Shown one piece after another: positions 4,768 through 7,497 of a stretch of 7,497 bases of DNA; position 1 is the first letter of the stretch; the number at the start of each line of letters is the position of its first letter. The position numbers and the translations under genes were made by a program. This DNA comes from Candidatus Tayloriibacteriota bacterium (GTDB taxonomy: Bacteria; Patescibacteriota; Minisyncoccia; Phycocordibacterales; PALSA-1337). Under the pieces are notes generated by a model. It was not told where the DNA came from and ran no database searches. It saw only the letters and a program-made list of their open reading frames with translations. The stretch is taken from NCBI GenBank assembly GCA_026395095.1, contig JAPLZI010000006.1:1-7497 (forward strand), written 5' to 3'.

Positions 4768-7095
4768 ATGCCAAAAAAGAAAAAATCCGCTTTGGGACAA
4801 GCGGCGAAGACTGTCGTCATCCCTACAATTATAAAAAGAGACGGTCGGATCGTACCGTTCGATATAGAGAAGGTCACAAATGCCGTTTGGAAGGGCATGA
4901 ATACAGTCAACGAAGGCTCACTTGAAGATGCCAGGATGGTGGCGGGTCAAGTTTTGGCCGAGTTGATGCGCATCAAGCGCAAGTTTTCCAACTTTGTGCC
5001 GACAGTCGAGGGTATTCAGGACATCGTAGAAGCGGAACTTATGCGTTCTGACTTCGTTAAGACTGCCAGACACTATGTTCTCTATCGCGAAGAGCGAGCC
5101 CAGATCCGTGCCAAGGGCATGGAGGTGCCGGAGAACATCCGTAAGCTTGCTGCCAGCTCCCAAAAATATTTCCGCAATGCTCTAGGAGAATTTGTATACT
5201 ACAGGACATACTCTCGTTGGATAGATGCAGAACAGAGGCGCGAGACATGGATAGAGACTGTTGATCGATATATGGAGTTTATGCGCGAGAACATCGGCAA
5301 GAAGCTTTCGCCCGCAGAATACAAGGATGTCCGAGAATCAATCCTGAAACAAGAAGCCATTCCGTCCATGCGACTCCTACAATTCGCCGGACCGGCCGCG
5401 CGCAGAACAAATGTTTGCGGGTACAATTGCTCGTACATTGCCCCGGAATCATTCCAGGATTTATCCGAGATCATGTATATCTCGATGAATGGTACAGGTG
5501 TCGGTTTTTCCGCTGAAAGCGCCAATGTCCAAAAGTTTCCGCAGATACTCATGCAAGGTGGAGAAAAATTAAAGACGCACATCATCGATGATTCCAAAGA
5601 AGGCTGGTGTCGATCATTCGTAGTCGGAGCAACAACCTGGGCTTCGGGAAAAGATGTTGATTTTGACTTTTCCCTCATCCGTCCTCTGGGAGCTAGACTC
5701 AAAGTAGGTGGCGGCAAGGCTTCCGGACCAGAACCATTGAAACGCCTACTGGCTTTCACTAAAGATGTTATGATGGCACGCCAGGGAAGGCGTCTCCGCA
5801 ATATAGATGTTCACGATATTATCTGCATGATGGGCGAGTGCATAGTGTCTGGCGGCGTCAGGAGAAGTGCTCTCATATCATTGTCTGATCTTGATGATCC
5901 GGAGATACGGGATGCAAAAAAAGGCGCATTCTACATAACCCATCCCCACAGATCATTGGCCAACAACTCGGCCGTGTATACGAACAAGCCGACCAATGAA
6001 GAATTCCTAAAAGAATGGATGGCGCTCATCGAAAGCCGATCCGGCGAGCGGGGCATATTTAACCGAGGTTCGCTTGCAAAAACACTTCCAGAACGCCGCA
6101 TAGAGGCTTTAAAGAGCTACAAAGGCTATTTTGACTCGTCCGGACAACACATCGTCGGTCCGATTGGTACGAATCCTTGCGGCGAGATCATCCTCCAATC
6201 AAAACAGTTCTGCAATCTTTCTGAGGTCGTAGCTCGCGCTGAAGACACCGAGAAATCGCTCATGAAGAAGATCCGTGTTGCTGCCATTCTTGGAACTTAC
6301 CAGTCCATGTTGACCCATTTCGAATATCTTTCTAAAGAGTGGAAAGAGCACTGCGAAAAAGAACGCCTCTTGGGTGTGTCCATCACAGGACAGTGGGATT
6401 GTCCAGCAGTGAGGAAGCCAGAAGTCATGAGGAGATTGCGCGACGAAGCGATCAAGATCAACAAGGAATATGCCAAGCGTTTTGGCCTGAATGAATCAAC
6501 CGCCATCACTTGCGTCAAACCTTCCGGCAATGGTTCACAGACATTCGATTGTTCGTCCGGAATGCACCCTCGCCATGCCAAATATTATATTCGCCGAGCA
6601 CGCATTGCCTCGACTGACGCTCTTTTCAAGATGCTCAAGGATCAGGGTGTGCCATATCATCCAGAAGTCGGTCAGACGATTGAGAATGCCACAACATTCG
6701 TCCTAGAATTTCCGGTCAAGGCTCCGCAGGGGACTACGACATTCAAGAATGACCTCACGGCGCTCCAACAGCTCGAATATTGGAAGATGGTCAAGGTCAA
6801 TTTTACCGAACACAATCCTTCCATAACTATATCCGTTGGTAATGACGAGTGGATAGCTGTTGCCAACTGGGTTTATGAGAATTGGGATATAGTCGGCGGC
6901 CTTTCATTCTTGCCTCGAGAGGATCACATCTACAAACTTGCTCCATATGAGGCTATAGATGAGGAAACCTACAAGGAACTCTCGAAGCGTATGGAACACA
7001 TCGACTATTCCAAGATTATCACCTACGAAAAGCAAAATGAGACTGATCTGAAGAAAGAGCTAGCTTGCGCCTCAGGAGTTTGCGAGGTGCTGTAG
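4768..7095 (+). CDS. nrdJ: Adenosylcobalamin-dependent (class II) ribonucleotide reductase with N-terminal ATP-cone
   Basis: This 775-residue enzyme reduces ribonucleotides to deoxyribonucleotides for DNA synthesis, using adenosylcobalamin to make the active-site thiyl radical. After a Lys-rich start, an ATP-cone (about 17-112, with IKRDGRIVPFDIEKV and the RTARHYVLY-like end) is expected to sense ATP/dATP. The catalytic barrel follows. The N469-P-C471-G-E473 motif supplies the radical cysteine and its Asn/Glu partners. C482 (FCNL), 11 residues later, and an N-terminal Cys in VCGYNCSYIAP (C217 or C221, probably C221) form the reducing pair, and CASGVC near the C-terminus (C767, C772) is the re-reduction pair. 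The C471-C482 and C767-C772 spacings equal those of the Lactobacillus leichmannii triphosphate reductase (C408/C419 and C731/C736), so it belongs to that monomeric branch, which in L. leichmannii lacks an ATP-cone. All key residues are intact. No SD precedes ATG 4768. Stop is TAG, with a hairpin terminator about 55 bp further on. Confidence 0.95.
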   Translation: MPKKKKSALGQAAKTVVIPTIIKRDGRIVPFDIEKVTNAVWKGMNTVNEGSLEDARMVAGQVLAELMRIKRKFSNFVPTVEGIQDIVEAELMRSDFVKTARHYVLYREERAQIRAKGMEVPENIRKLAASSQKYFRNALGEFVYYRTYSRWIDAEQRRETWIETVDRYMEFMRENIGKKLSPAEYKDVRESILKQEAIPSMRLLQFAGPAARRTNVCGYNCSYIAPESFQDLSEIMYISMNGTGVGFSAESANVQKFPQILMQGGEKLKTHIIDDSKEGWCRSFVVGATTWASGKDVDFDFSLIRPLGARLKVGGGKASGPEPLKRLLAFTKDVMMARQGRRLRNIDVHDIICMMGECIVSGGVRRSALISLSDLDDPEIRDAKKGAFYITHPHRSLANNSAVYTNKPTNEEFLKEWMALIESRSGERGIFNRGSLAKTLPERRIEALKSYKGYFDSSGQHIVGPIGTNPCGEIILQSKQFCNLSEVVARAEDTEKSLMKKIRVAAILGTYQSMLTHFEYLSKEWKEHCEKERLLGVSITGQWDCPAVRKPEVMRRLRDEAIKINKEYAKRFGLNESTAITCVKPSGNGSQTFDCSSGMHPRHAKYYIRRARIASTDALFKMLKDQGVPYHPEVGQTIENATTFVLEFPVKAPQGTTTFKNDLTALQQLEYWKMVKVNFTEHNPSITISVGNDEWIAVANWVYENWDIVGGLSFLPREDHIYKLAPYEAIDEETYKELSKRMEHIDYSKIITYEKQNETDLKKELACASGVCEVL

Positions 7096-7129
7096 ATGTG
7101 AGTTGTAGGTTTGTGTAACGTGGTTTTGT

Positions 7130-7459
7130 TTACGAATCTTTACGAAAGAGAACAGGCTTTATTTCGAATAAGGCCTGTTTTCTGTTTAAACCATGTAATT
7201 TTCTAATAATGCCCATTTTTAGGAGATGATTTAGTGTCCTGTATATGGTGACAAGATGAACAGCTTCTACTTTACTTTTAATTTCAACTATAGATAGTGG
7301 CTTGTATGATTCCTTAAGAAGGTCAAGTATTTCCATTCTTGGACTGGTCGCTTTTAAATGTTCAGCCCAAAAATCATCACGACTATTAACAAGTCGTATT
7401 ATCTCTGTGCCGTCGAGTTGTCTTTTATATAATTTATTTATCATGAAAAGTTCATTCAT
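7130..7459 (-). CDS. Fur-family-like winged-helix protein lacking the metal-binding/dimerisation domain
   Basis: This 109-residue minus-strand protein runs from ATG 7459 to the stop at 7132-7130. Residues about 37-90 form a Fur-type DNA-binding winged helix: ATSPRMEILDLLKESYKPLSI, then VEIKSKVEAVHLVTIYRTLNHLLKMGIIRKL, where VTIYRTLNHL is the family's recognition-helix signature. Ordinary Fur proteins have 130-160 residues and a C-terminal half with His-rich metal sites and Cys pairs. Here the protein stops about 20 residues after the wing, with no HxHH or CxxC, and the next bases in the other two minus-strand frames do not encode the missing domain. The first 35 residues do not match a known domain. 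An in-frame TAA just upstream limits the start to M1 or M6; no SD is seen. It is a truncated Fur or a DNA-binding-only relative, so metal sensing is not expected. Confidence 0.75.
   Translation of the reverse strand: MNELFMINKLYKRQLDGTEIIRLVNSRDDFWAEHLKATSPRMEILDLLKESYKPLSIVEIKSKVEAVHLVTIYRTLNHLLKMGIIRKLHGLNRKQALFEIKPVLFRKDS
7151..7187 (+). terminator. Intrinsic terminator of nrdJ, overlapping the 3' end of the fur-like gene
   Basis: AACAGGCTTTATT (7151-7163) pairs with AATAAGGCCTGTT (7167-7179) over 13 bp with one G-T pair, around a three-base TCG loop. It is followed by TTCTGTTT on the plus strand. It lies about 55 bp after the nrdJ stop and reads as a rho-independent terminator in the plus direction. 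On the minus strand the tail (CTCTTTCG) is poorer, so two-way use is possible but less sure. The hairpin lies wholly inside the last codons of the convergent fur-like gene. Confidence 0.75.
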
Positions 7460-7497
7460 GAATTAAAAAACAGTCGCACTATGTCCGCACGGCTGAA

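Noticed and set aside
5199..5801. A 200-residue minus-strand open frame inside nrdJ
   Set aside because: It lies wholly opposite the conserved catalytic region of nrdJ, shows no recognisable motif and has the composition of an antisense shadow.
1..7497. Reassigned UGA codon (as in Gracilibacteria/Absconditabacteria)
   Set aside because: No gene contains an in-frame TGA, and all frames end cleanly at TAA or TAG at family-typical lengths except the fur-like gene. Nine stops are too few to interpret the absence of TGA.
7460..7497. End of another minus-strand gene overlapping the fur-like start by ATGA
   Set aside because: A 12-codon open stretch ending in TGA at the fur ATG is visible, but it is far too short to support a gene.
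1..7497. CRISPR arrays, toxin-antitoxin pairs or phage genes
   Set aside because: No spaced repeats, nuclease or toxin-like small gene pairs, or structural phage proteins are visible on either strand.

Overview
The window looks like a piece of a small, compact bacterial chromosome, most likely from the Candidate Phyla Radiation (Patescibacteria, Paceibacteria/Parcubacteria-like). This placement is an inference. It rests on the gene mix (LemA with a TPM-domain protein, a 50-residue DUF5670/lmo0937-type membrane peptide, a bPH2 protein, a DUF192 protein, a class II ribonucleotide reductase with an ATP-cone), on very short intergenic gaps, and on the near absence of Shine-Dalgarno sequences. All nine stop codons are TAA or TAG and no gene has an in-frame TGA, so the code appears standard.

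Layout. Bases 1-501 hold the 3' end of an unidentified protein cut by the left edge. Bases 541-2087 carry a lemA gene and a TPM-domain (YgcG-type) gene 11 bp apart, followed after 2 bp by tRNA-Ser(GGA) at 2090-2176. The 5' end of the TPM gene contains a 99-bp element bounded by a perfect 14-bp inverted repeat with further hairpins inside, the most unusual structure in the window. Bases 2208-3390 carry an orphan periplasmic-binding protein of the branched-chain amino acid (LivJ) family. It has its own -35/-10 promoter and a good ribosome binding site, and it is visibly AT-richer than its neighbours, so it may have been acquired.

Bases 3490-4719 encode three small membrane-anchored proteins in a row: a DUF5670-like peptide, a bPH2 protein and a DUF192 protein that overlaps it by 20 bp. 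Bases 4768-7095 encode an adenosylcobalamin-dependent (class II) ribonucleotide reductase with all expected catalytic cysteines. Convergent with it on the minus strand is a Fur-family gene reduced to its DNA-binding half (7130-7459). The 3' end of that gene overlaps the hairpin terminator that probably ends the reductase transcript.

Functionally, the window combines cell-envelope genes (LemA, TPM, PH-like, DUF192, solute binding) with DNA-precursor synthesis (NrdJ). No multi-gene defence, mobile or secondary-metabolite system is visible. The items most worth pursuing are the structured element at the start of the TPM gene, the apparent leaderless or SD-less starts with -10-like motifs just upstream, the truncated Fur protein over the terminator, and the tRNA-adjacent orphan binding protein.
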